The notes under the pieces: generated by a model
Told to the model about the DNA's origin: nothing
Databases searched by the model: none
What the model saw: only the letters and a program-made list of their open reading frames with translations
Program-made: the position numbers and the translations under genes
DNA from: JBBIRM01 sp037441765
Lineage (GTDB): Bacteria > Desulfobacterota > BSN033 > UBA1163
Length of the DNA stretch: 26,820 nt
Reading direction: 5' to 3'
Assembly: GCA_037441765.1 (NCBI GenBank)
Contig: JBBIRM010000025.1
Coordinates: forward strand, 1-26,820
Shown here: positions 7,951-15,851 of the stretch, piece after piece
Numbering within the stretch: position 1 is the stretch's first letter
Layout: every line of letters begins with the position of its first letter

Positions 7951-10296
7951 CTACTTATGGGCCAGGGCGATTTCTAAAACTTCATCCATATGTTTGACCA
8001 GGATAAACTCTATTTTGTTTCGAATATATTTTGGAAGGTCCGAGAGGTCTTTCTTATTCTGGTAAGGGATGATCACCTTTTGGATATGGTTTCGATGGGC
8101 AGCCAAAGACTTCTCCTTCAGGCCTCCAACTGGAAGAACCCTTCCCCTTAGAGTGATCTCACCAGTCATAGCCACATCCTTTCTTACTGGAATACCGGTA
8201 AGGACAGAGACCAGGGCGACTGCCATGGTGATACCTGCTGAGGGACCATCTTTTGGTATGGCTCCAGAGGGGACATGGATGTGGATGTCCTGGTGGTTGA
8301 GATTTAAGGGTTTGATACGGTAGGCCTTTTGTTTCGACCTTGCATAAGTGAGGGCTGCCTGGGCAGACTCTTTCATCACCTCTCCAAGATGGCCAGTTAG
8401 TATGAGTGAGCCCTTACCTGGAGTGGTCGCTGCCTCCACATGGAGGACATCCCCACCAGTTTCGGTCCAGGCCAGGCCCAGGGCCAACCCAACCTCATTT
8501 CTTTTCAGTTCCTCATCAGGAAGATATAGAGGGGGTCCAAGGAAATGATGAAGGTTCCTTGAATCAATATGAATTCTCTTACGCTCTCCTTCAGCCACCC
8601 TTCGTGCCACCTTTCTACATATAGAGGCTAACTGTCTTTCGAGATTTCGGAGTCCTGCTTCCTGTGTGTACTGAGAAATGATTTGAAGGATGGCCTTGTC
8701 AGAAATTTGTAAAATCTTTGGAGAGATTCCATTCTCTTCCATCTGCCTGGGGAGAAGGAATTTACGCGCAATCTCCATCTTCTCCTTCTCCGTATATCCT
8801 GGTAGATGGATAATCTCCATCCGGTCTCTTAGGGCTGAGGGTATAGGGTCTGTTAGATTCCCTGTGGTGATAAACATCACCTTCGAAAGATCAAAAGGGA
8901 GGTTGAGGTAGTGGTCACTGAAGGCATTGTTCTGTTCAGGATCGAGCACTTCAAGAAGGGCAGAGGATGGGTCCCCTCGGAAGTCTACACCGATTTTATC
9001 CACTTCATCCATCATAAAGACAGGATTATTGGTTCCTGCCTGTTTGATAGACTGGATGATCCTTCCGGGCATGGCCCCTACATAGGTTCGACGGTGTCCC
9101 CGAATCTCAGCCTCATCTCGAATGCCTCCAAGGGAGATCCTTACAAATTTCCTTCCAAGGGCGCGGGCGATCGATCTCCCTAATGATGTCTTTCCTACCC
9201 CAGGAGGACCGATAAAACAGAGGATGGGGCCTTTTACACCCCGGCGCAATTTATGGACACTGAGATATTCTAAGATTCGGTCTTTTACCTTCTCCAAATT
9301 GTAATGGTCTTCATCCAAAACTCGTTTTGCCTTCTGTATATCGATATTGTCAACGGTTGACTTAGACCAGGGGAGATCGATCAACCAGTCGAGATAAGTC
9401 CGCACCATCACCGCCTCTGCTGCATCTGGATGCATCTGTTCCAGCCGCTCCAATTCACGTCGGGCCTCTTTTTCAACCTCTTTAGGCATCTTTGCCTTTT
9501 TAATCTTCTGACGGAGTTCCCTAATTTCCTTGGTCCTTTCATCCACCTCACCGAGTTCACTCCGAATGGCTCGCAATTGTTCGCGAAGGAAATACTCCTT
9601 CTGGCTTTTGGTCATCTCATCTCTGGCCCGGGACTGGATCTTTGCCTGCATGGTTAGGACCTGGACCTCTTTCCCAAGGAGTTCATTGAGGGCCTTAAGC
9701 CTTTCAATGGGATCAAGGATTTCCAAAATCTCCTGTGCCTTTTCGACAGAGAGTTCAATATTTGAAGCCACAAGATCGGCCAATCTTCCTGGATCATCCA
9801 CCCCTTCGAGGACGAACATCAGGTCAGGGGATAAGAGTTTCCCATAGGAGACAATCCTCTCCAGTTGCTCTTTTACATTTCTCATCAAGGCCTCTGTTTC
9901 AAGCGTGATCTCTGTGATAAATGGGTCTTTGATATTCTCTACTTTCACGAGAAAATAGGGTTTCGTGTGGATTGTTTCTTTGATAGAGGCTTTGGAGAGA
10001 CCCTGAATAAGAATCTTTACTTTTCCATCAGGAAGCCTGAGCATTTTCATGATAACTGCCACCGTTCCTATCCGGTAGAGGTCCTTAGGAGAGGGGTCTT
10101 CGTCATTCACCTTTTTCTGCGCAACTAAGAAGATCAAACGGTCCTTAGATATTGCCTCCTCAATCGATTTGATCGATCTTTCCCGACTGACAAATAGGGG
10201 GATGACCATGTATGGGAAGATAACGATATCCCTCACAGGAAGAAGGGGAAGGATTTCGGGGATGGATAGAAGATCTTTCTCAGGTTCTTTTTTCAT
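7951..10296 (-). CDS. lon: ATP-dependent protease Lon
   Basis: This 781-residue AAA+ protease degrades misfolded and regulatory proteins in the cytoplasm. The N-terminal LON substrate-recognition domain (LPLLPVRDIVIFPYMVIPLFV) fills about 15-205, followed by a helical linker. The ATPase has Walker A GPPGVGKTS at 363-371, MMDEVDKIG as Walker B and arginine-finger text GNLTDPIPSALRDRMEII. The protease domain carries the catalytic dyad Ser686 (PKDGPSAGITMA) and Lys729 (GGLKEKSLAAHR). Length and motifs are complete. The start overlaps the 3' end of rfaE2 by 17 bases, implying translational coupling. No HrcA or heat-shock site is visible in front; it appears to be read from the rfaE2 promoter. Confidence 0.97.
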   Translation of the reverse strand: MKKEPEKDLLSIPEILPLLPVRDIVIFPYMVIPLFVSRERSIKSIEEAISKDRLIFLVAQKKVNDEDPSPKDLYRIGTVAVIMKMLRLPDGKVKILIQGLSKASIKETIHTKPYFLVKVENIKDPFITEITLETEALMRNVKEQLERIVSYGKLLSPDLMFVLEGVDDPGRLADLVASNIELSVEKAQEILEILDPIERLKALNELLGKEVQVLTMQAKIQSRARDEMTKSQKEYFLREQLRAIRSELGEVDERTKEIRELRQKIKKAKMPKEVEKEARRELERLEQMHPDAAEAVMVRTYLDWLIDLPWSKSTVDNIDIQKAKRVLDEDHYNLEKVKDRILEYLSVHKLRRGVKGPILCFIGPPGVGKTSLGRSIARALGRKFVRISLGGIRDEAEIRGHRRTYVGAMPGRIIQSIKQAGTNNPVFMMDEVDKIGVDFRGDPSSALLEVLDPEQNNAFSDHYLNLPFDLSKVMFITTGNLTDPIPSALRDRMEIIHLPGYTEKEKMEIARKFLLPRQMEENGISPKILQISDKAILQIISQYTQEAGLRNLERQLASICRKVARRVAEGERKRIHIDSRNLHHFLGPPLYLPDEELKRNEVGLALGLAWTETGGDVLHVEAATTPGKGSLILTGHLGEVMKESAQAALTYARSKQKAYRIKPLNLNHQDIHIHVPSGAIPKDGPSAGITMAVALVSVLTGIPVRKDVAMTGEITLRGRVLPVGGLKEKSLAAHRNHIQKVIIPYQNKKDLSDLPKYIRNKIEFILVKHMDEVLEIALAHK

Positions 10297-10768
10297 ATCG
10301 CCTTAGAATGGTTTCTATCAAATTAGAGGTTGAGGCTCCTTCAACAAATGGAAGGACGACCACTTCTCCTCCTGCCCTTTCTACTACCTCCCTTCCCACA
10401 ATGCTCTCCCTGGTCCAATCTCCTCCCTTGACCAGGACATGGGGAAGGAGAGAAGAGATGAGTTCAAGGGGATCCAATTCATCAAAAATTGTAACATAAT
10501 CTACACAACCAAGCCCTGAGATAATTTCTGCCCTTTCCCTCTCGGGCAGGATAGGGCGATTTGGCCCCTTTAACTCCCTGACAGAACGGTCGCTGTTGAC
10601 CCCTACTACCAGTATATCTCCAAGGGATTTGGCCTCTTCGAGGTATCTCACATGTCCAAGGTGAAGGAGGTCAAAACAGCCATTTGTAAAAATAATCTTT
10701 TTCCCTTTCTCCTTCAAGGTTTTTATAATTCGGTAAAGTTCCTGCCTCTTTTTGATCTTATCTTTCAT
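10280..10768 (-). CDS. rfaE2: D-glycero-beta-D-manno-heptose 1-phosphate adenylyltransferase
   Basis: This 162-residue cytidylyltransferase-like enzyme makes ADP-heptose from heptose-1-phosphate for the LPS inner core. The nucleotide-binding signature TNGCFDLLHLGHVRYLEEAK contains the HxGH pair at H36/H39. NSDRSVRELKGPNRPI, LPHVLVKGGDW and the C-terminal STSNLIETI stretch fit the stand-alone RfaE domain II. The kinase half (domain I) found fused in E. coli HldE is absent, as is usual in Desulfobacterota. AGAGGA precedes the ATG. The gene is divergent from maf and leads the operon with lon and thiL. Its presence implies a diderm cell with heptose-containing LPS. Confidence 0.93.
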   Translation of the reverse strand: MKDKIKKRQELYRIIKTLKEKGKKIIFTNGCFDLLHLGHVRYLEEAKSLGDILVVGVNSDRSVRELKGPNRPILPERERAEIISGLGCVDYVTIFDELDPLELISSLLPHVLVKGGDWTRESIVGREVVERAGGEVVVLPFVEGASTSNLIETILRRYEKRT

Positions 10769-10786
10769 TTTATCCTCTTTTTAAGA

Positions 10787-10815
10787 AACCTATCAAATTT
10801 AACCTTTTCAGTCAA
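10787..10815 (-). promoter_or_regulatory. Candidate promoter for rfaE2-lon-thiL
   Basis: On the minus strand, TTGACT (10810-10815), a 17-base spacer and TAGGTT (10787-10792) lie about 20 bases before the rfaE2 start. The -35 is good and the -10 is poor, so this is only a candidate. Confidence 0.35.
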
Positions 10816-10847
10816 ATTTCGCCTCTTTGCCTTTTTCTTTTTTCAAC

Positions 10848-10904
10848 CCACCTCCCCAGTCTTTCAATGACTTTTTCAGAGGTCTAAGGAGGCAATCTTG
10901 ACAA
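10848..10904. repeat. Intergenic repeat, copy 1 (CAGARRTCT-N12-TTGACA)
   Basis: This stretch aligns over about 57 bases with 19506-19562 and in its right half with 12452-12487. The shared blocks are CCTCCCC..AGTCTTT, GAC.TTTTCAGAGRTCT and, 12 bases on, TTGACA. It lies in the rfaE2/maf divergent spacer, 29 bases before the maf start. TTGACA here could be the maf -35 box, with a weak TAGTTT 17 bases later. Confidence 0.65.
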
Positions 10905-10932
10905 TCCATTGTAAAACCTTTAGTTTTTAAGG

Positions 10933-11538
10933 GTGAAAGATCGTCTCATTTTAGCATCCAGTTCTCCCCGTCGTTATGAATTATTAAAACAATTAGGATT
11001 AAAAATCGATATGGCTCCAAGTATGGTCGAGGAGAATTTAATTTTTGGGGAGACTCCAGAGGATCATGTTATAAGATTATCAGATGCTAAAGCCTCAGAA
11101 GTAGGAGAGCGGTTTCCTGACTGCTGGGTGATTGGAGCAGATACCATTGTCTATATCAATAATTCTATATTAGGGAAACCAAAAAATCGTGATGAAGCCA
11201 TCAAAATGCTTAAGAAGCTAAGTGGAAGGGAGCATTGGGTCATTACCGGGTTTTCCATTCAGAATATTAAAAAAAATAAAAAAGCGCATGATTCCATTAA
11301 GACTGCTGTGAAGATGAAAACTCTGAGTCCAGTTGAGATAGATTGGTATGCGACCACAAAAGAGCCCTTTGATAAAGCAGGGGGTTATGCTATTCAGGGA
11401 ATTGGGGCTTTTATGATCGAGTCGATCCAGGGCTCCTATACCAATGTGGTCGGTCTTCCCTTATGCGAAGTACTGGAGGCGCTGATTCGATTGGGAGCCG
11501 TGAGGATTTCGGAATGCGGTTTACGGATTGTGCCCTGA
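10933..11538 (+). CDS. maf: Maf family nucleoside triphosphate pyrophosphatase
   Basis: Maf proteins hydrolyse non-canonical or excess nucleoside triphosphates to monophosphates and help arrest septation. The 201 residues begin with LILASSSPRRYELLKQLG, the phosphate-binding Maf signature. GADTIVYINN follows with the catalytic Asp, then LGKPKNRDEA, LSGREHWVITGF, PFDKAGGYAIQGIGA and GSYTNVVGLPL. The start is GTG with only a weak TAAGG in front; no in-frame ATG lies nearby. The last ~11 residues (RISECGLRIVP) go past the family's usual end and are encoded by an intergenic-type repeat (11504-11530), so the original stop was probably lost. The DTTP/UTP versus m7GTP preference cannot be told by eye. 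Confidence 0.93.
   Translation: MKDRLILASSSPRRYELLKQLGLKIDMAPSMVEENLIFGETPEDHVIRLSDAKASEVGERFPDCWVIGADTIVYINNSILGKPKNRDEAIKMLKKLSGREHWVITGFSIQNIKKNKKAHDSIKTAVKMKTLSPVEIDWYATTKEPFDKAGGYAIQGIGAFMIESIQGSYTNVVGLPLCEVLEALIRLGAVRISECGLRIVP
11504..11530 (+). repeat. Degenerate GGATTTCGGA-type repeat at the 3' end of maf
   Basis: GGATTTCGGAATGCGG followed by TTTACGGATTG is a run of near-repeats of GGATTTCGGA/GGAATGCGG. Related words occur at 12526-12539 (GATTTCGGATTG) and, inverted, near 13633-13640. In maf the repeat is translated as the terminal residues. Confidence 0.45.
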
Positions 11539-11611
11539 ACCATTCAAGGTCCAGAAAGCCATGCACCCGGTATGGTGCTGTGGGGATTTTAAAAAGAAGT
11601 GGATAAAACTT

Positions 11612-12292
11612 ATGTCACAAGTTAGAGAGAATTTTCTAAGAGTAATGGAGAGAATTGAAAATTCAGCAAGAAGAGTTGGGAGAGACCCCAATGAGGTGAA
11701 GTTGGTTGCTGTCTCTAAGACTGTGGAGGTAGCCAGAATCAAGGAGGCCATTGAGGCGGGGATTTCGATTTTGGGTGAAAATTATGTTCAGGAGGCTCAA
11801 AAAAAGATTGAGGAGATTGGAAGGCCTGTCTCTTGGCATTTCATTGGCCATCTTCAATCAAATAAAGCAAAGTATGCGGTTAGACTCTTCGATGTGGTCC
11901 ATTCAATTGATACCCTTAAGTTGGCAGAGGAATTAAACCGAAGAGCAGAGCAGGCAAATCGGGCAATGAGGGTACTGATTGAGGTCAACCTATCTGGTGA
12001 AGCAACTAAATTTGGAACTGAGGAAGAGAAGATTTTAAGCCTCGCTCACGGAATTCTATCGCTCAACTGGCTTTCTCTCGAAGGGTTGATGACGATGCCC
12101 CCTTATTTCGATAATCCGGAGAGGAGTCGGCCATATTATATCAAACTCCGTGAATTAAAGGAGAAGATGGTAAAGGAGGGGATTTTGATTAAAGAACTAT
12201 CCATGGGGATGTCGAACGATTTTGAGGTTGCTATTGAAGAAGGGGCCACCTATGTTAGGGTTGGAACAGCGATCTTTGGACCCAGAAAATAA
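11612..12292 (+). CDS. YggS/PLPBP family pyridoxal phosphate homeostasis protein
   Basis: This is a single-domain, fold-type III PLP-binding protein that takes part in vitamin B6 and amino/keto-acid homeostasis and has no firmly known catalytic activity. From the ATG at 11612 it is 226 residues, the usual size. LVAVSKT contains the PLP lysine K36, and ILGENYVQEA, WHFIGHLQSNKAKYA, LIEVNLSGEATKFG, GLMTMPPYF and LSMGMSNDFEVAIEEGATYVR are diagnostic. The frame is open back to 11528, but the extra 28 residues include Cys/Trp-rich text with no family resemblance, so the inner ATG is chosen although its ribosome site is weak (AGAAGTGG). It follows maf by 73 bases. Confidence 0.93.
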   Translation: MSQVRENFLRVMERIENSARRVGRDPNEVKLVAVSKTVEVARIKEAIEAGISILGENYVQEAQKKIEEIGRPVSWHFIGHLQSNKAKYAVRLFDVVHSIDTLKLAEELNRRAEQANRAMRVLIEVNLSGEATKFGTEEEKILSLAHGILSLNWLSLEGLMTMPPYFDNPERSRPYYIKLRELKEKMVKEGILIKELSMGMSNDFEVAIEEGATYVRVGTAIFGPRK

Positions 12293-12377
12293 GGATTATT
12301 ACTACTATGACGGGTAAAAAGAGATCTATGGAAAAAGTATTTAAAATGTAACACTTTTGCTTTTTGAAAATCTTTGT

Positions 12378-12458
12378 AAAGTCCCTCCCGACCTCACTTT
12401 GCTAAAGGGAGGGGATAGCTTTTTCCCCTTTGGCAAAGGGGGGGTTAATGGGGACTTT
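12378..12458. repeat. Palindromic MITE-like intergenic element
   Basis: An imperfect inverted repeat begins AAAGTCCC and ends GGGGACTTT. Inside, the left arm has CTTTGCTAAAGGGAGGGG and the right arm CCCCTTTGGCAAAGGGGGGG around a short T-rich centre. It resembles the widespread class of CCCTTTGGCAAAGGG intergenic palindromes. It has no coding capacity and lies in the YggS/lipoprotein spacer (12293-12559), which holds no gene. Confidence 0.65.
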
Positions 12459-12487
12459 TTCAGAAGTCTCAAAAAATTACTTGACAA
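12452..12487. repeat. Intergenic repeat, copy 2 (CAGARRTCT-N11-TTGACA)
   Basis: GGACTTTTTCAGAAGTCT, 11 bases, then TTGACA matches the right half of the copies at 10848 and 19506. It abuts and slightly overlaps the palindromic element to its left. No -10 box lies at 16-18 bases after the TTGACA, so promoter function is not supported at this copy. Confidence 0.6.
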
Positions 12488-12559
12488 AAATAAACCAGGG
12501 GGGTGTGAGGGGTTCAGAGATATTCAGATTTCGGATTGTTTTTGGTTAAGGAGTAATCA

Positions 12560-13588
12560 TTGAGAATTAAGACAACTCTACTTTTATGGATCATATTTGT
12601 GGTGATAAATGGTTGTGCAAAAAAGGGACCTCCTGTGCCATGGGAGACCATCGTTCCAAAAAGGATTGTTAATCTCGAGGCACTCTCAAGGGAAGGGCGG
12701 CTCCTTTTAATGTGGACTCCTCCAAAGGAGAACACAGATAAGTCTCCTCTTACAGATTTGGTTGGATTTCAAATTTTAAGGTCGGAAGGAGTTCTTATCG
12801 CAGATGAATGTAGGGGTTGTGGTGAGAAACCGGAAGTGGTATATGAAATGAAGTTGCCCATGGAAAAGGAGAAGCCCAAAAGGATGATGCTTTTCTTTGA
12901 AGACCTTCAGCCAAGAAAGGTTTATGTCTATCAGGTGGTTTCCATCAACAAGAGAGGACACGCCAGTGCCCCTTCCAACCCGGTATGGGTCTACTGGGAT
13001 TTTCCTCCACATTCACCAAGAATGGTTCGAGGAGAAAGGGGAGATAAAAGGGTTGACCTCTATTGGGAACCCTTGGAGGGTGCAACAGGTTATAATGTTT
13101 ACAGAAGGCAGGAGGGGGAGGAGTTTCCCATCAGGCCCTTAAACAGGGAACCCTTGATGGTTACTCAATATACTGACCTCAATGTTGAGAATGAGAAGAG
13201 GTATATATATTCAGTAAGGGCGTTGAAAAGAGTCGTTAAGACTGATGTAGAGGGAAGGGGGTCTCTGGGTATCCCTGTAACACCAACAGATCTTATTCCT
13301 CCAGCCCCTCCTTCCGGGCTTGTTGCAATACCACTTAAGGATGGAATTGAACTGAACTGGAGAAGGAATAAGGAGACCGACCTTCTTTGATATTATGTCT
13401 ATCGCCGTAAACCCGGGGAAAAGGAGTTTAGAAGATTGAATGAGACTCTTCTATCTAAAGAGACCTATCTCGATTTGAATGTTGTCCTGAATCAGGAATA
13501 TGAGTATGCCGTCACTGCGGTAGATAACTCCATACGGAAGAATGAAAGCCCTCTTTCCGAAGAGGTGAGGGTGAAGTTTCTCTATTAA
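12560..13588 (+). pseudogene. Fibronectin type III-like lipoprotein, interrupted by in-frame TGA
   Basis: The start is TTG with AAGGAG six bases upstream. A lipoprotein signal ends in VINGC (Cys19), followed by AKKGPPVPWE, like the small lipoproteins found beside lysA/dapF. Three Fn3-like units follow, marked by GFQILRSE, GYNVYRRQEGEEF and YYVYRRKPGEKEF, each with a late tyrosine motif (VYVYQVVSI, RYIYSVRAL, EYEYAVTAV). The frame stops at TGA (13388-13390) after 276 residues, but the third Fn3 unit continues in the same frame for 65 codons to TAA at 13586. The position before YYVYRR is normally Gly, so GGA to TGA is the simplest change. It may be a true nonsense mutation or a sequence error. 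It probably sits in the outer membrane or periplasm; its role is unknown. Confidence 0.75.
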
Positions 13589-13659
13589 TTTGGGATTATA
13601 GATATTGGCGGTCGTACCGATGGCAGTCCCAATTCCGAAATCCAGATTTGAGAGAAGAG

Positions 13660-14934
13660 ATGCATTACTTTGAATATAAGAATCAAGAACTCTACTGCGA
13701 GGGGATTCCTGTTCGAGAGATTGCTCAAAGAGTGGGGACACCCTTCTACCTTTACAGTTATAATACACTGGTCAGGCATTTTACTGTTTTCGATGAAGCC
13801 TTTAAAGGGATTCCTCATATTGTCTGCTATTCTGCAAAGGCAAACTCCAATCTGTCCCTTCTACGCCTCTTTGTCAATTTGGGAGGAGGAGTGGATGTGG
13901 TCTCAGGAGGAGAACTTTACAGGGCTTTAAAGAGTGGGGCAAACCCAAAGAAGATTGTATTTTCTGGAGTGGGAAAGGGGGAGAGCGAGATTGAATTTGC
14001 CCTAAATGTAGGGATTCTTATGTTCAATGTTGAATCCTTCCAAGAGCTTCAAAAAATAGATGAATTAGCAGGTAGGTTAGGAAAGAAGGCCCCTATTGCT
14101 ATTCGCGTGAATCCGGATATCGACCCGAAAACACATCCCTATATCTCTACAGGTTTGAAACATAACAAATTTGGTATCGATATCCTTCGTGCAGAATCAG
14201 CCTATCAACTTGCATCTCAATTGCCTTTTCTGAAGGTAGTGGGAATTGATTGTCATATCGGATCTCAATTGGTGGAGGTCGAGCCTATCGTTGATGCATT
14301 GAAAAAGTTGAAGAAGTTGGTAGAGAAGTTAAGAAAGGAGGTGATGGAGATCCAGTATCTTGATATTGGAGGAGGGCTGGGCATTACCTACGAGGATGAA
14401 GAGCCTCCTCATCCTGTGGAATATGCGCAAAGTATACTCGAAGAGATCAAGGGGTTTGGATGCACCCTAATATTGGAACCAGGAAGGGTGATTGTTGGAA
14501 ATGCAGGGATACTGGTCTCCAGGGTTCTCTATACAAAAGAGAATGAAGAGAAGAAGTTTGTAATCATCGATGCAGGAATGAATGACCTGGTTCGGCCAAG
14601 CTACTATGGCTCATATCATCAAATCCTTCCTGTGAGGGAAAAACCCGGGGAGGAAGAGATTGTTGCGGATGTTGTGGGTCCGATCTGTGAGTCGACTGAC
14701 TTTTTAGCAAAAGGGCGAAGAATTCCCAGACTCGATCCGGGTGAACTGATCGCAGTGATGAGCGCAGGGGCCTATGGATTTTCCATGTCCACCAACTACA
14801 ACTCCAGGCCGAGGGTGGCCGAGGTATTGGTCAAAGATAACCAGATGTTTGTGATCAGGCAGAGAGAAGATTATGAGGACCTCGTCCGAGGGGAAAATAT
14901 ACCTGAGTTTCTTCAAGATAATTCTAAATTTTAG
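13660..14934 (+). CDS. lysA: Diaminopimelate decarboxylase
   Basis: This enzyme decarboxylates meso-diaminopimelate to L-lysine, the last step of lysine synthesis. It is a fold-type III PLP enzyme. From the ATG at 13660 it has 424 residues, with the PLP lysine at K60 (CYSAKANSN). GVDVVSGGELYRAL, RVNPDIDPKTHPYISTG, GIDCHIGSQ, DIGGGLGITY and EPGRVIVGNAG follow, and CESTDFLAKGRRIP carries the cysteine used across the dimer. The frame is open to a TTG at 13648, but nothing like a ribosome site precedes it, while GAGAGAAG lies before the ATG, though close. It leads the run with dapF, dapB, the FAH gene and hemL. Confidence 0.95.
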   Translation: MHYFEYKNQELYCEGIPVREIAQRVGTPFYLYSYNTLVRHFTVFDEAFKGIPHIVCYSAKANSNLSLLRLFVNLGGGVDVVSGGELYRALKSGANPKKIVFSGVGKGESEIEFALNVGILMFNVESFQELQKIDELAGRLGKKAPIAIRVNPDIDPKTHPYISTGLKHNKFGIDILRAESAYQLASQLPFLKVVGIDCHIGSQLVEVEPIVDALKKLKKLVEKLRKEVMEIQYLDIGGGLGITYEDEEPPHPVEYAQSILEEIKGFGCTLILEPGRVIVGNAGILVSRVLYTKENEEKKFVIIDAGMNDLVRPSYYGSYHQILPVREKPGEEEIVADVVGPICESTDFLAKGRRIPRLDPGELIAVMSAGAYGFSMSTNYNSRPRVAEVLVKDNQMFVIRQREDYEDLVRGENIPEFLQDNSKF

Positions 14935-14967
14935 ATTTTAGATGTCAAATTGAATTAAATGTATTAT

Positions 14968-14991
14968 TTTTCGCGAAAGCAGGAATCCAGT
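14968..14991. repeat. Degenerate copy of the GCGAAAGCGGGAATCCAGT dispersed repeat
   Basis: TTTTCGCGAAAGCAGGAATCC lies in the lysA/dapF spacer. It resembles the palindromic ATTCCCGCGAAAGCGGGAATCC repeat family scattered through many proteobacterial genomes; the left arm is lost here, so it can no longer form the full hairpin. Confidence 0.45.
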
Positions 14992-15029
14992 AAAATTTTT
15001 CTTTGAAATTATTTTAAAGGGGAGGCGTG

Positions 15030-15851
15030 ATGAAGATTCCATTTATGAAGATGAGTGGAAGTGGAAACGACTTCATCCTCATAGATCATCGAAATCCTCT
15101 CTTAAAAGAAGACGATCTAAGAGATTTCGCAAGAAAGGTCTGCCAGAGAAGAATTTCTGTTGGGGCAGATGGATTGATCCTCATCGAGAATTCAGATAAA
15201 GCCGATTTCAAATGGAGGTTCTTCAACTCTGATGGAAGTGAAGCAGAGATGTGTGGAAATGGGGGGCGGTGTGCTGCCAGGTTTGCCTCGCTAAAAGGGA
15301 TTTCAAGTTCCAAACTCACCTTTGAGACGCAGACAGGAATTCTTTCTGCCGAGGTAAATGGGAGAAGGGTTAAACTCGAACTTACCAAACCTCACAGTCT
15401 TAAACTTGATAGCACCATTCCCATAGAAGGGAATGAACTCACCTTTTCGCATATCAATACAGGTGTTCCTCACACAGTCCTTTTTACTCAGGATATTGAA
15501 AGAGTCGATGTGGTTAGATTGGGAAGGATGATTAGGTATCATCCACTTTTTGCGCCCCAGGGGACAAATGTCAATTTTGTTCGATTAGAAAATGGTTCTC
15601 AACTATACCTTCGAACCTATGAGCGGGGGGTGGAAGATGAGACCTTGGCTTGTGGGACAGGGGCAGTTGCCTCTGCCTTGATTTCTGCATTTAAAGGATT
15701 GGTTAAATCTCCAGTTTCTATCAAGACGAAAGGAGGAGAGGTATTGACTGTCTATTATGAGATAGAAGAAGGGGAGGTGGAAAAAGTCTTCTTAGAAGGG
15801 GATGTCCGCATAATCTATGAAGCGGAGATGTGGGAGGAGGGATATGAATGA
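15030..15851 (+). CDS. dapF: Diaminopimelate epimerase
   Basis: DapF interconverts LL- and meso-diaminopimelate for peptidoglycan and lysine. The 273 residues (from ATG 15030) start KIPFMKMSGSGNDFILID. The two catalytic cysteines are C75 (EMCGNGGRCAARFA) and C208 (TLACGTGAVASA), and GADGLILIE, INTGVPHTV and QGTNVNFV complete the family pattern. GTG at 15027 is also in frame, but AAGGGGAGG is better placed for the ATG. The stop overlaps the dapB start, which suggests coupled translation. A spacer of about 95 bases with a repeat remnant separates it from lysA. Confidence 0.97.
   Translation: MKIPFMKMSGSGNDFILIDHRNPLLKEDDLRDFARKVCQRRISVGADGLILIENSDKADFKWRFFNSDGSEAEMCGNGGRCAARFASLKGISSSKLTFETQTGILSAEVNGRRVKLELTKPHSLKLDSTIPIEGNELTFSHINTGVPHTVLFTQDIERVDVVRLGRMIRYHPLFAPQGTNVNFVRLENGSQLYLRTYERGVEDETLACGTGAVASALISAFKGLVKSPVSIKTKGGEVLTVYYEIEEGEVEKVFLEGDVRIIYEAEMWEEGYE

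Noticed and set aside
11528..11611. Upstream 28-codon extension of the YggS protein
   Set aside because: It overlaps the end of maf, lacks a ribosome site, and family members begin near MSQVREN.
12481..12509. TTGACA as a -35 box for the Fn3 lipoprotein gene
   Set aside because: No -10-like hexamer lies at 16-18 bases; the sequence there is G-rich.
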